From Apostichopus japonicus (taxonomy: Eukaryota > Echinodermata > Holothuroidea > Aspidochirotida > Stichopodidae): a stretch of 64,000 nucleotides of DNA. Position 1 is the first letter of the stretch. Each line of letters begins with the position of its first letter. This document shows positions 22,262 to 37,200 of this stretch, piece after piece. The DNA is taken from NCBI RefSeq assembly GCF_037975245.1, contig NC_092568.1:7487501-7551500 (forward strand), written 5' to 3'. The position numbers were made by a program, and so were the translations under genes. The notes under the pieces are model-generated. The model did no database searches and was not told the origin of the DNA. It was given only the letters and a program-made list of their open reading frames with translations.

Positions 22262-25200
22262 CTAAGGAATCAGAGAATAATACCATTTTGAGGAAACTTT
22301 TCGTTTGCTGGAAACTGATATATACATAAGACCGACTGATATCGTCAAGGAATTATTCTGTAAGGTACAGGTTAGTAACATGGTGTACAAAATGAAGAAT
22401 CGTAATTGCACTAATATGTAATAAACATTTTGTCCACAAGGATCCTTAGAATTGTCAGTATATTAGGATCTACACAAAACACTAAATTTTCTCTGATGTT
22501 GAGTGACATGAGAAAATTAAATAAACTGGTCAATGACTTTGTTTGTTCAATCATTGCACAAAAGGTATGAGGATAAACAGCATGCACCAACATTATATGT
22601 ACTATATATACACACAATGAATTCTGTTCTCACGTCTCTAAGTGCAAATTATGAATTACATAAGATAGTGTGTGCTGATGTCAAATGATGTAAGACATGG
22701 CAGTATATTGAACATGAAATACATGAAATAGGGGTTACTTCTGAAATAGTATAATACATGAAGAAATATGATATATGTGAAAAGATGTAATACACACAAA
22801 AAAGTGTTACATATGAAATAACATATACATGAATAAATATGATATTCGATAAGATGTAATACACAAAGTGTCACAAATGAAATATTATTAGACATGATTT
22901 ATTATTTCCACGTGAAATAAATGATTTAAAACACACAAAAAAAGTCTTACCTATGAAATAACATATACATGAATAAATATGATATTCGATAAGATGTAAT
23001 ACACAAAGTGTCACAAATGAAATATTATTAGACATGATTTATTATTTCCACGTGAAATAAATGATTTAAAACACACAAAAAAAGTCTTACCTATGAAATA
23101 ACATATACATGAATAAATATGATATATATTCAATAAGATGTAATACACAAAGTGTCACAAATGAAATATTATTAGACATGATTTAATAATACATGAAATA
23201 ACATTTGAAATACATGAAATGGTCTTCCTCCTACCTTCTGTTTGAAAGGCCACGACAGCAGAGAGTCGTAGTCGCCTTTCATGATGACGAAGAAGAGGGA
23301 CATGTGTGAGTCCTTTCCGATGCCGTCCCCGTTCAGGTACACCCTGGCGCACATCTTGAAGCCATACCTGCTGGAGAAGAACGGCTGAGAGTACAGCGAG
23401 AGGGTCTTGCCAGAGTCTGCGTCTCGCTTCCTGCGGGCGTAGTCCTTGATCTTCCAGACCAGGCTGCCGTTGTAGCTCGTAGTGCCGTGCACCTGGAACC
23501 GCACGTCGTGCTCCGCTAACCGCATCGCGTGCAGGCTGATCTGGTTCTCCAGTGTGCTCACTCTCTGCTCTAAAGACTGCTGATTGGCACCGCCTGTCCA
23601 AACAAAACACAGAAGATAACAAATCCACATGAGATTTTCATCCACACATTGATCATGCAGGCTTCTCGAGATTCCATGCACAGATTCGACTGTTTTGCTT
23701 TATAGTGAGTGACAACTGGGTTCTGAGATTCACTGATCCGATCAATGACTAGAAGTTGCGTTCATTTCTCTAGTTCCCCTGGAAACGGCCAATCAAAAAT
23801 AGCCGATTGTGGCAAAAACATCTCTAGCGAGAATTCCTCTTCGGACTGACATCTCATTTTTTTGGGAATGAACCACAATAAATAGGAAAGTACAGTGACT
23901 TTGCTTCAAAGAGCTCTTTAAACAAGAAATACAAAAACACTAAGCAGAATGCATTTAAATCTACTTTGTACATATAAATAATAAAAATTTGTTAAACCTT
24001 GCTGAGTACTGTTAGTCTTGATACTATCAAAAATAAGTGATACAAATTTCCATTTTGAGCCATACAAAAACATTTCAAAGTAGATTTCTAATTAAGTTGG
24101 TTATGAAAAAGCTGATAAATTCATTAAGTCTAGTTCACTTGGGAGAAGCTTGCTCTTACACATTTTTTTAAACTATATGTCTTTGGCACTGCAGTCAACA
24201 TTCTCAAATTCTAAACTCAATGTTATGTTCATTAAAATCTGGACATTTATGGGTTGTGAGTCTTTCCAGCACACTTATCTAATCTACCCTATGCTGCTTC
24301 ATGTTCTAGGCCGCTCTCCATCCACATGTCGTGTGCCGAAAAAATCGCAACATTCGATTGAAACTTCTTGTTCCGTTGGGTTCTCCTTCCTACAGTAATT
24401 CATGTCATACCAGTGCATTTCTGAAGGAGGCATTCCATTTCTTTAAAATCCACTACCGGAAAACGTTTTGCCTGTCAATTTTCTTTCATACGAGAAATCC
24501 AGGGAAAATCCATCCTCCACGGGGGTACTGTACCAACCAAACAATTTAAATTGAAAGGTGGGAGCTTTCTTGGCAAGATTTGTCAAGTATTAGTATCACT
24601 ACATATGAATCAGTACCTTTTCTAGCCCGGAGCCCCTGGCCAGATTTCTCCTCCAGCTTTTGGATCCTGTTTGCGAGAGTGGTGGTCTGGCTTGCAATCG
24701 TGTCGATTCTGGCCGCCTCCTTCTGCACGTCTGTCTTCTTCGCTGTCTGCTCTGCTGCCTTTTCCAGTTTGCCAATCTTATCAAATTTCTGAACCATTGT
24801 TAACTGATAAGATGAATTGAAAGCTTACAATCAATACTTTTCTTCAATTCTTTTTTTCCACGTCACAATATGGTTCATCCCCCAGTCCTTTCTCACTCTT
24901 TTTCGACATTTCATCTACCTAGACAGAAGAACCCCACCGGCTACTACTACTGTTCTAACTTGTTGCAGCTTCAAGGCATGATTGTTTGTTATATTCAGGT
25001 AATATTCAGGGAGGGGGTCCCAAGACAAACAACCCGCCCGCAAAAGTTCCGTGCGAATATATCACAGAAAACAGAGAACCAGACAAAGTTGATTCACAAA
25101 CTGGGTTATAAAAGACTAAGAGAAGAACAAGGTGTAAGGTTAACATGTAAATGAACTATCAGCTTTCAAGGCTGCCTGCGATGCTTGTTTCCATTCTGAA

Positions 25201-28200
25201 CTACTGTAATAAAACATAATCTAAACTGTATTGGGTCAATCTTGGATTTCACATGGAATATATCATTTTTCTATTTTTGCCTTTTTATCATCACTTAGTA
25301 CTTTAGGCTTGGGTTTCATAACATCATTCTAAAAAAGTTTTAATACATTTTCTCATGAATATTCAATTAACAACTTAAAATAATTTGCATCACAAAAGAC
25401 TCAGCCTAGAAGGCCTCCATCAGATGCCTGACTAATTTCCATCTACAAGTTTAAGCTACGGTTATTATAAGGATATTAATAAACATGAAATCGACCACTC
25501 GATGAGTCAGCACTACTACTTGTTGTTCTTTATTACAGAAAAATGAAAATTGCAACATGTGGGAGTAAAAAGACAATGCCTAACAAATTAAAACTTACCT
25601 TTCACAATAAAAAGAGTCACATGGAATTAGGCAAAACCTGCATTATTACTGTTTTGTGGTTTAAATATAAACTAAAGATAACATAAAGAAATTACTTCTT
25701 TGTAATTCTTTAATTGAGCAACCTTTCTTGTAATAGGGGCTAACTCAATGTGGGAGGGGTTTCTATTTCACTGTTGAGATCAAACATGATGACTATGCTC
25801 CATTATGTCATGCATGCATTGCAATTTTTGTTGTTTTTCTCAAGTTACATTCTATCCAATCATCTCATGCTATCTACGTTTAGTAACAACACTGCAGTGA
25901 CTGCCTAGGAATCTAATCTGAATTGGCAAAATATTTAAGCTGTAGAAATATAAAAAATAATTCCTTATACGGATTGGAGTGAATTTTGATTACGAACTTA
26001 ACTTTTTATCGAAACATAAGAAGTTTAACAGATTGACAACAAATAATGTGGGAACAAATACAAAGACATGGCAAGAACATGGTTCAGCTTATATCAAGTG
26101 ACATACAACGTAAAGTTGTAGTTACATAGTACTGAACACATTCTGGTTTATTGCACGTCCAAAAAAGAACCTTCAGAAAAAGAAAAGGAATTCCCACTCC
26201 ACACCCCCCCCTTCAAGACAACATACTGCATACCACGAGCCACATAGAAATTCCTGCTTCACACACACCCCCCCCACCCCCATACTTTCAAAATACTGTG
26301 TACCACTCAGCCACAGTGAGTCTTCTGGTAAGAATGTGTTTTAACAGCATTGTATATCTGTTGTATTTAAAAAGTACTGGACACATTTCTGGTTTAATGC
26401 ACGTCCAAAACACAACCTCCAGAAAAATAAAAAAGAAGAAATTCCCGCTCTGCACCCCCACCCCTTTAGAATACTGCGTACTGCACCACTCAGCCACAGT
26501 GAGTTTTCTGGTAAGAATGTGTTTTAACAGCATTGTATACCTGTTGTATTTAAAAAGTACTGGACATATTTCTGGTTTAATGCACATTCAAAAACACAAC
26601 CTCCAGATAAAGAAGAAAAAAGGAATTACTGCTCCACACAACCCGACCCCAACCCCCCCCGCCCCACCATCCTTTCAAAATACTGCGTACCACTCAGCCA
26701 CAGTGTGTCTTCTGGTAAGAATGTGTTTGAACAGCATTGTATAACTGTTGTATTTAAAAAGTACTGGACACATTTCTGGTTTAATGCATGTCCAAAACAC
26801 AACCTCCAGAAAAATAAAAAAGAAGAAATTCCCGCTCTGCACCCCCACCCCTTTAGAATACTGCGTACTGCACCACTCAGCCACAGTGAGTTTTCTGCTA
26901 AGAATGTGTTTTAACAGCATTGTATACCTGTTGTACTTAAAAAGTTCTGGACATATTTCTGGTTTAATGCACATCCAAAAACACAACCTCCAGAAAAAGA
27001 AAAAAAAAGAAATTCCTGCTCCACATCCCCACCCCTTTAGAATACTGCGTACTGTACCACTCAGCCACAGTGAGTCTTCTGGTAAGAATGTGTTTTAACA
27101 GAGTTGTATAACTGTTGTATTTAAAAAGTACTGGACATATTTCTGGTTTAATGCACATTCAAAAACACAACCTCCAGAAAAAGAAAAAAAAGGAATTACT
27201 GCTCCACACAACCTGACCCCCCCCCCGCCCCACCATCCTTTCAAAATACTGTGTACCACTCAGCCACAGTGTGTCTTCTGGTAAGAATGTGTTTTAACAG
27301 CATTGTATAACTGTTGTATTTAAAAAGTACTGGACACATTTCTGGTTTAATGCATGTCCAAAACACAACCTCCAGAAAAATAAAAAAGAAGAAATTCCCG
27401 CTCTGCACCCCCACCCCTTTAGAATACTGCGTACTGCACCACTCAGCCACAGTGAGTTTTCTGGTAAGAATGTGTTTTAACAGCATTGTATACCTGTTGT
27501 ATTTAAAAAGTACTGGACATATTTCTGGTTTAATGCACGTCCAAAAACACAACCTCTAGAAAAAGAAAAAAAAGAAATTCCCACTCCACATCCCCACCCC
27601 TTTAGAATACTGCGTACTGTACCACTCAGCCACAGTGAGTTTTCTGGTAAGAATGTGTTTTAACAGCGTTGTATAACTGTTGTACTGAAAAAGTACTGGA
27701 CATATTTCTGGTTTAATGCACGTCCAAAAACACAACCTCCAGAAAAATTTAAAAAAATAAATACCCGCTCTGCACCCCCATACACCCCTTTAGAATACTG
27801 CGTTACTGTACCACTTAGCCACAGTGAGTTTTCTGGTAAGAATGTGTTTCAACAGCATTGTATACCTGTTGTATTTAAATAGTACTGGACAGATTTCTGG
27901 TTTAATGCACATCCAACTAGAGCACCAATGGTGCAGAAGCTCATACCTTTTCGAGCTTAAAAATGTAGGGCCCACAAAACTTTATGGCCCACCAAATTTC
28001 AGGCCATTTTTCAGATTCCACCAATTTTGGGCCCATGAGGGATAACCCCCCCCCCTCCGTTAGCAGAATCCTGGCCACACCACTGGCTATAATTCCTATT
28101 TGCCCCCTTTAAAACCTATTTTACCCACTCTCTCAAACAATACCACTGACCTACCCTATTAAACTTTCTCCCCTCTACCTGAGCAGACCTGAAGCACTAC

Positions 28201-31200
28201 TTGCCTAAATTTTGGCTGGCTGCCTACATACTTCAGGCGCAAAGACTTCTAAGAATCGGCAAGTGCTGATTGGCTATAGGGCTCTCATGCTTACAGTTCA
28301 ACAGTTAATAACAACTCCTAGTCCTGCTTTAATTCCACTAACAGCCTCTGCAGAGCTTAACCACAAATGTAAACAAACACTGCAGAGACTGGGAGACAAA
28401 TTAAAGGAGCTTTGGCAAAAGGTGAAGGCTCAGATTTTTTTAAACAATGGGGATTAATTGTAATTAATTAACTTTTGACCAAAGATTATTAGGCATCACC
28501 TTATTCATACACAATCCAACAATCATCAGTTCAACTTTGAATATGATCCATCAAAATCTTGAGGAGATTGAGGTATTTGAAAATATTACAAAGAATGACC
28601 CCGATGACCCCTTAAATGACATTTGACCTCAATTTTCCGAACACCCCTCGTAACTCTCATCCCGAGGAACGTTGTGACCAAGTTTCATTATAACTGGCCA
28701 TACACTGTACGAACAGGAGCAATTTGAAAATATAGGGCCGCGGCCCGGGCCACAAAAGACCCCTAGTTGATCTTTGATCTCAAATTCATGAACAACCTGA
28801 AGGTAAAACTTCCATAGCACTATCGTGACAAACCCTCAACATTGTACCATAGAATCTGTAAGAGAAGAAGCATTTTGCGTATTTCCACAAAATGGCCCAT
28901 TACGGCCCACAGGTGGCCTTTGACCCCAAATTTCGGACCATCTCTGATGGCCCTATACCCAATGGTCCTTGTGTCCAAGTTTCATGAAATTCCATCAAAC
29001 ACTGTGCGAGTGGGAGCGGTTTTACCAATTGCTGACGGATAGAGTGATAGACGCCGCACTGAAACAATAGCTCACACCAGCATGCTGGTATGAGCTAAAA
29101 ACACAACTCAAGAGAAAGAAAAAAAAGGAATTCCCACTAAACATCCCCACCCCTTTAGAATACTGCGTACTGTACCACTCAGCCACAGTGAGTTTTCTGG
29201 TAAGAATGTGTTTTAACAGCGTTGTATACCTGTTGTACTTAAAAAGTACTGGACATATTTCTGGTTTAATGCATGTCCAAAAACACAACCTCCAGAAAAA
29301 GAAAAAAAAAAGAAATTCCCACTCCACATCCCCACCCGTTTAGAATACTGCGTACTGTACCACTCAGCCACAGTGAGTTTTCTGGTAAGAATGTGTTTTA
29401 ACAGCGTTGTATAACTGTTGTATTTAAAAAGTACTGGACATATTTCTGGTTTAATGCACGTCCAAATACACAACCTCCAGAAAAATAAAAAAGAAGAAAT
29501 TCCTGCTCTGCACCCCCACCCCTTTAGAATACTGCGTACTGTACCACTCAGCCACAGTGAGTCTTCTGGTAAGAATGTGTTTTAACAGCGTTGTTCACTG
29601 TTGTATTTAAATAGTACTCGCCATATTTCTGGTTTAATGCACATTCAAAAACACAACCTCCAGAAAAAGAAAAAAAAGGAATTACTGCTCCACACAACCC
29701 GACCCCAACCCCCCCCGCCCCACCATCCTTTCAAAATACTGCGTACCACTCAGCCACAGTGAGTCTTCTGGTAAGAATGTGTTTTAACAGCGTTGTATAA
29801 CTGTTGTATTTAAAAAGTACTGGACACATTTCTGGTTTAATGCACGTCCAAAAACACAACCTCCAGAAAAAGAAAAAAAGAAATTCACGCTCCACATCCC
29901 CACCCCTTTAGAATACTGCGTACTGTACCACTCAGCCACAGTGAGTTTTCTGGTAAGAATGTGTTTTAACAGCGTTGTATAACTGTTGTATTTAAAAAGT
30001 ACTGGACACATTTCTGGTTTAATGCACGTCCAAAAACACAACCTCCAGAAAAAGAAAAAAAGAAATTCCCGCTCCACACCCCCATCTCTTCAGAATACTG
30101 CTTACCACTCAGCCCCAGTGAGTCTTCTGGTGTGAATGTGTATTAACAGCATTGTATAACTGTCAATCAGAGCGTATCACACACATTACTTTAGGCACTC
30201 CTGGTCGCTGATCTCAAATTTAGTTAATTTTAACTAAATATGTGAATGTCTATGATGCCAAAAAAAATAATCATTCCTTCCTTTTAAGGGACAGATTCAT
30301 CAAACTTGGCTCTATCCAGTACATACATCAGTAATGGAAGAAACTGGAAATGTACCAGTTGACAAACAGTCCTAAATATGCTAAATGTCAAATACTGAAG
30401 ACGCGCCATCACCCTTGAATGTCTATTTGTTAGAATGAAACCCTAAATGTTAGTTTCGTATCAGACAACATGTCTGATAAAGGGCACACACGTCTGATAA
30501 AGTGCACACCAATCGACTACATCCACACACCTGTAGTTTCTTCATCCTCTCGTTGAGTTTGTCCACCGTTTCTGCCACGCCCTCTGAAGACGGAGAGGAA
30601 GATGCTCCTTCATTTCTCAAGTCTTGAGCCGTTTCTTGTAGTTCTGTGACTACCGTCTTCAGCTTCGCGACCTCTGTGCCCACGGTTCCGTAATGGTAGT
30701 CCACTTGGGCCTTGAGATGCTCATTCAGGCTTTTCCTTGGACCCTGACAAAAACCAAAATGCAAGACTGCAATTAAGGATCAACACAGCATTGAGGGCTT
30801 TTATAATAATATTACAAACAGCATTGGTTTCATGCTTCAACACTGATTTTACTTCCCATGTAAGTACTTTTGATTATTTCAATATCTGAGGCTACTTGTC
30901 AAGACCTTTAAGACCTGTTTTTGGTGTTTGTATTCAAATTTTTGTGAGGTCCTTCAAGCTGTAATGGCTCAAACATTTCAAAATCTTTGAGTTTTTTTCT
31001 TCATCCAAGTGAAAACCAGTATGAGGTGGTAACTTGTTGAGTACTCAAACTTGAAACTTCCTAACAATGCAGACTTTTATAATGGCTGTCATGCTGACTT
31101 GTGTGCATATCAAAAAAATTCAGTGCCAATAGAGAACTTTGCCCAAGCTAACATTCTTGAGATACAGGGATGAGCCTGGTGTAAGAAAAAAATCACGGAA

Positions 31201-34200
31201 CTTTGCAAAAATTGCGGTATAGGCTCCAGTTTGTGTATGCTACAGTGTATTAGGATAATACATTTTGTCCCTGAGGTAGAAAAGAAATCACGGATATTCC
31301 GCGAATTCACGGAAAAAGCTCATGCTTGGATTTCTATTCATGCTAGAGCTTTGAAGATTTTGGCATGTTCTTCTCTGGATGCTGATCCCAGATAACCTTT
31401 GACCTACAGTAGAGCACAAGAGACCTTGTATTCACTATGGGCTACTGTAGTTGTTCCCTACATATGAAACTGTCAACTCCTTCTTGAAATACTGTTTATA
31501 AACATTTCTTGTTTTGCCTGCTTTTCACTAGACTTACTGGCTGCCATGAGGACAAATTTGGACACACATACCAACTTCCTCAAGTTTTACCAGATTTTCA
31601 TTATGCCCTCAAAATGACCCTTGATCCCCACCAAAGATCACAAGAGATCTTGGAAAATATTATGGACCAGCCACATGCAAATCGCAACATCTTTATCGCC
31701 GTATACCAGGCGCTTAGCCGGGGGGGGGCAAAGGAGGTGACCGCCCCCCCTCGAGCATATTTTTTTGTGACATCGCTAGTAATTCCAAATAGAAAATGCT
31801 TAGATGCAACTTACAAGGCCTGGGAAGTGTCATTTCCATCGATCTGGAAGGCATTTTCAGCCAAAATTTTCTTGTACGCTGTGCGCCAACGCATGGCTGG
31901 GTAGTGCCATTTTCAGCGATCTGGGAGGCATATTCAGCCAAAATTTTCTTGTACGCTGTGCGCCAACGCATGACTGGGTAGTGCCATTTTCAGCGATCTG
32001 GGAGGCATTTTCTACCAAAATGTTCTTGTACGCTTCGCACCAACCCATGGCACTAGGAAGTGCCATTTCCAGCGATCTGGGAGGCTTTTTCGGCCAAACT
32101 TTCTTTTACGCTTCAACCCACGGTCAACCCGTGGTGGCGCTATGCTTAGATAGTTTGCCTAAAGGCCTCACCCTTCCCTTGGCATATTCCTTGCTACGCG
32201 CCTGCCGTATACTCCATCTTTCAAAACACATTATGATGGAGAGACGTTATCGAGGTGAGAAGCAAATCTTGCTGTGAAATTGTAAATACAGTACACACGA
32301 TGGCTAATGCCAATAGCACTGGCTTTAAGTTTCGTTACTTGTCTACTTACAGTGTATTCACAGCCCCACACCTTAAAGTAGCATTCCACGTTTCCTTCTG
32401 GACAATCATTTTTCAAGTGATTCTCCAACTGCAGAGGTGAAAAAGAAAATTAAAAACTGAACGATAAACATACACAAATGAAAGTTTAATAAATAATGTA
32501 CAGTATATATATACAATTTGCACAAATATGTGGAAAGCCATTACTTACAAAACTCATTTCTTACTTTCCTCTCTTTTTCCCTGTACAACCTATACATAAA
32601 AGTGTAGAAGCATTAATATCTCAGCTTAGAATAAGTAATAGATATATATATATTATTATGTCATATCAAATGGTGCATAGGGAATTCCCCCTTTTTTTCT
32701 TTATAAAATATTCCTTTACATTTCCCTCCACGTCAAAAAGAATCCTGCTGAGAGCAATTCTTGCAATATTAGTGATAAATTGTTTTCTCAAAGGGTGATA
32801 TTACAGTTATTCTATTGCTGCACTGTTGCATTGCTGTAATATAAGAGCTAAATAAACATCCATTCTTAATGAGGAACTACAGTATTTCCTGGTATGGAAA
32901 GGGGAGAAAATGCATTCATATAGATCCTGTTACGACAATAATATCCTTTATGCGCACTGAACAAAGTACTGTATTTGTTCAGACAAGTTAATAAGGCATT
33001 GTATATTTAGCCAGCTTTATATGTGTAACTCTACAGGAAAAACCCATCATGTCAGGACTAATGTCCTCCAGTGCATAAGGTTATCAATGATAACACTGAC
33101 TTTAATACTTTTATACCAAGTCATTTTTTTAAATTCATTTTTAGTCATTATTTAGAGTACAAATTGTCCATTTTTGTCTCCATTTCTGCTCTAAGGAATG
33201 GTTGGTCAAACCAGATGTGGTGAAATTATTTCATTCAGAACCCCCCACCCCCCAAAAAAGGGGGGACGGGGGAAAATGCCTTATATTCCCAAACTGCCTG
33301 AAAATATTATATGAACAGTTAATGTTATTTCAGAGCCTCTTCATTGACCAAAATGTACACAGTAGGAAAATGGGCACAGGGAATAATTTTATCCTTAATC
33401 TTTTCGCAATGCAAAATGCAATACACGAAACATTTGGGCATGCTCCAATACAAGTGTAATGATGTATAGCAGTTTTCTACACAGGAACTGTAATATTTCA
33501 ATGAGAGAAATATTGATCCAGAGCCTCCAAAAATGCTACTGTACCCTGTGAGTGTGTTCCCTTGTGTTGTTACAACATGCTTTAAATGAGGTGAGTTAGT
33601 AAATTCCATTATCACAATCTATGATTCACAAAGACTGCAATGGGTCAAATGTAAAGAGAGATGACCAGGACCCTATTTCACTCCCCCCTGGGAGGGGGGG
33701 GGGTCATGACAATGTGGCCTGATATTAGGCATATACTTTGTTTAATATATAATAATTTTGGGTACTCCAGTACTGGTGGTCCTTCGAAACAGTCAAGTTC
33801 AACTTCCCCTAGCTTGCTATCTACCCAAACCAAAAAAGTATGTACAATACATATGAAGAATGTAGACATCAAAAAATCTGCAATAGAACAAATCAATAAC
33901 ATATTCATGGCATTGTCCAGAAGGATCAGATTATGTTAAAGAGGTATCTAAGTAGACAAACTGAGAAGGAAATTAGAAAGACAATTTCAAAAGGCTTCTA
34001 GGTAAGAAAAGATGAAAAGAAAATGCTTTTACACTTACCTCCAATTCAGTTTGCCCGACCAACTGTTGACACAAGTGACATGGCAGCGATCGACGGGGAC
34101 ATTCATTCGCCATGTGAGCGGCGAGCTCTGTTTTCACGAGCCTTGCGCCACATCCACTCTCGCATTGGATTTCTTGATAATTACACAACGCCAAGTGTAC

Positions 34201-37200
34201 TTGGAGGAATTCTAATCTGTTGATCTCTTTGCATCCTTTGTCTTTGTTTTCACAAAACACTTCTTGTTTTTGGAGGAATTTTCTGGCAAAAGGATCCCTC
34301 TGCAGTTCCGCTCGATCAAGGTCACCGTCACACTGAGGACACCTTACCTTTAAGGGATTAGTGGCGGTCCTAAGATCGTAGAGAGAGAGAGAAAAGTGTT
34401 TACAAAATTAGAAACAGGTTCCAGCTGTGAGAAGGAATAAGCATCAAATGGTATAAATCATTTTGGAGAGTGGCCAAATGATCAACTTTTTACAAAATGT
34501 CCTGTCTAACATATATAGCTTAACTGGGTTGTGGTAGGAGTGGATAGAGGAAAGGAACCAATTTTGCATAATTTACACAAACTGCCTTGTGGCATCTACT
34601 TAACTGCCTTCTGTAACCCCCCCCCCCCCCCCGATCTTTAATTTTGTGAACCTGTAGGCAGCTATCACTGACCTTCATGTTGTGCTCTTGACATGCTTAA
34701 ATATTTCACTATCAAGAAGTTATTGGATGGACTAAAAGGATATATCAATATATTTAATTTTAGGTAATCAGGTTTAACAGGAAAGAATATCTTATAATGG
34801 TTATAAAGCACCCCTAATATTTCCCAATAGTAGTGTTTATAGTTTGGTCCCCTGGTATAGTATACTGTACCAATCCACTTCACTTGTTTTATTTTCTATT
34901 CCCTCTCATTTCTTCGTTGTTCGCTTAGTAAGCTCACAGAGTCAGAGACCCTATGTACATCACCCCAGTGTAATACTGGACTAAATTCCTGCTAAGAGGA
35001 GCACGCCGTCCACTTGGGTTCTTTGGTGGGCTACCACAAGCCATATAAGCCTCTTGTGGTAAGTGTTACCCTTAGGTTATTCTAAGTATTTGGTGGTTAA
35101 TCTGTTTTCCCTTATACTAATAGGCCAGGCTTTGTTTTATTCTCCTTAAAGTGTAGTGAGTCATGTCTTGCTCTCTGTAATCTGTTGGAAATAAGTTAAA
35201 GGTTTGGAAAGACTGTTTGTCTACTTCCTAGAGGCCAGTAAAATCTTGTCTAGTATTGTTGGATAACAAATTTCTGTCACAATTTTCCCTTTGTTCTAAA
35301 AATTGCTTACAACACCCAAGTTTGCAAGCAACTCTACCATTCACCAGGACACTCAAAGCTGCCGTACACCTGCTGTAGAGATGGCTGTCTGATATTATTA
35401 AATATTAATTGTACCCACAGATAAGAGTTTATCTTTGGACTTTGCCCAGACACCCTCAGGAGCCTAGTTCATTGTGTATACCTGTAATAATTTTAAGATT
35501 TTGTGAAGTGCTTTGAGATCATTCTTTGATGTAAAGCGCTATATAAGAATAAATAATTATTATTATTACCTAGTGTATATTAGTTGTGAAGGTATCCATG
35601 TTTGTTCTGTGATGGCAATGTGCACTCAGACTGACAGCCCTCAGTCAGTGTAATTGTGTTGTATCCATGGGCCGAATGACCACAGAATGTATAAACTATT
35701 GAAGCGTTATGTACCTGTAATGGCTATAGGGAGTCTACAGGTGAAATCATTATTATTGCGATGTGTTGTTTAATAGTATGATTATAGGGTTGATTATGGC
35801 AATTACAATGCCCTCAATTAACTATTTGAGCTATGTTTAGATCCCATGATGCAATGCTACACTTCTACTAGTTGCCATGGGGATATGAATAGCCAAACTT
35901 TCTGTGGACCTCTATGTTGAATGAGTTGTAGCAATATGTTAGTGGCCATATTGATATATTGTGTATTTTGTGAACCGAGACACAACTGAGATAGTTTTGT
36001 AAGAACATTAGAGTATTAGCATGTCTTTAGCCCTATCAGTCATACTTAATTGTTACAGCCTCCATCTGACCAGATATAGCTGGTAGGCTAGGCTAGGTGA
36101 TACTGTATGGTCTCTGCTTTGTAGCCAACTATTAGTCCAAATATAGCAGATAGGCTAGGTGATACTGTATGGTCTCTGCTTTGTAGCCAACTATTAGTCC
36201 AAATAAAGCAGATAGGCTAGGTGATACTGTATGGTCTCCTTTGTAGCCAACTATTAGTCCAAATATAGCAGATAGGCTAGGTGATACTGTATGGTCTCTG
36301 CTTTGTAGCCAACTATTAGTCCAAATAAAGCAGATAGGCTAGGTGATACTGTATGGTCTCCTTTGTAGCCAACTATTAGTCCAAATATAGCAGATAGGCT
36401 AGGTCATACTGTATGGTCTCTGCTTTGTAGCCAACTATTAGTCCAGATATAGCAGATAGGCTAGGTGATACTGTATGGTCTCCTTTGTAGCCAAATATTA
36501 GTCCAAATATAGCAGATAGGCTAGGTGATACTGTATGGTCTCTGCTTTGTAGCCAACTATTAGTCCAAATATAGCAGAAAGGCTAGGTGATACTGAATGG
36601 TCTCTGCTTTGAAGCCAACTGTTAGTCCCAAGTACCTGTACCCTAACGAAAGGTGTTAGCAACCTGTGGTGTATATCAGTAGTTGTACATGGGTCAAGTA
36701 CATAGTTAGTATGCTACTAGTTGTTGCTATTATTATTAGCTGAGGGACTTCCCATATGTATTATTGTATTTGTTATTGTTGACTTCATAAAAGTTAAAGA
36801 GCGTGTTATGAGTTTAGAGTTCGTCACCTGCTTCTATCTGGATATGTTCGTCGTGGAACTAGGGCAACCAGCTTCTTGTTATATATATTACATTGCGTCA
36901 TTCCAAGATTGGATACTGCTATGCTGTGTAAGGATAGACAGTCCACCATATTTATTGAGCACTGTATGTTATTGCTGAATGAGCAACATAGGTAAGTAGA
37001 TGTATGTTTAGCAGCCAGTTTGCACAGTATTGTATGTCTTAAAGGGTTCACTTTATTATTAATATATTTCATAGTTTTACGTATTGTCATGCCGGCTAGG
37101 TATGGTGACATATCTTATGTTTCACTCTGTATGAGGTGACCAGATTGAAATTTGCAAGATCCCTTTTGTTGTTGTCACCCTTACCTATTATCTTTGTGTA

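Noticed and set aside
23155-23628. 157-residue frame overlapping TRAF3 exon 6 (CLDRRCQSAVF...)
   Set aside because: Shadow frame of the conserved TRAF-C exon; the other frame matches the family exactly and is splice-consistent.
26151-30077. Several open frames on both strands sharing LKSTGHISGLMHVQ or FWTCIKPEICPVLFKYN text
   Set aside because: They are translations of the 180-200-bp tandem unit, present on both strands and interrupted in most units; no start or splice context.
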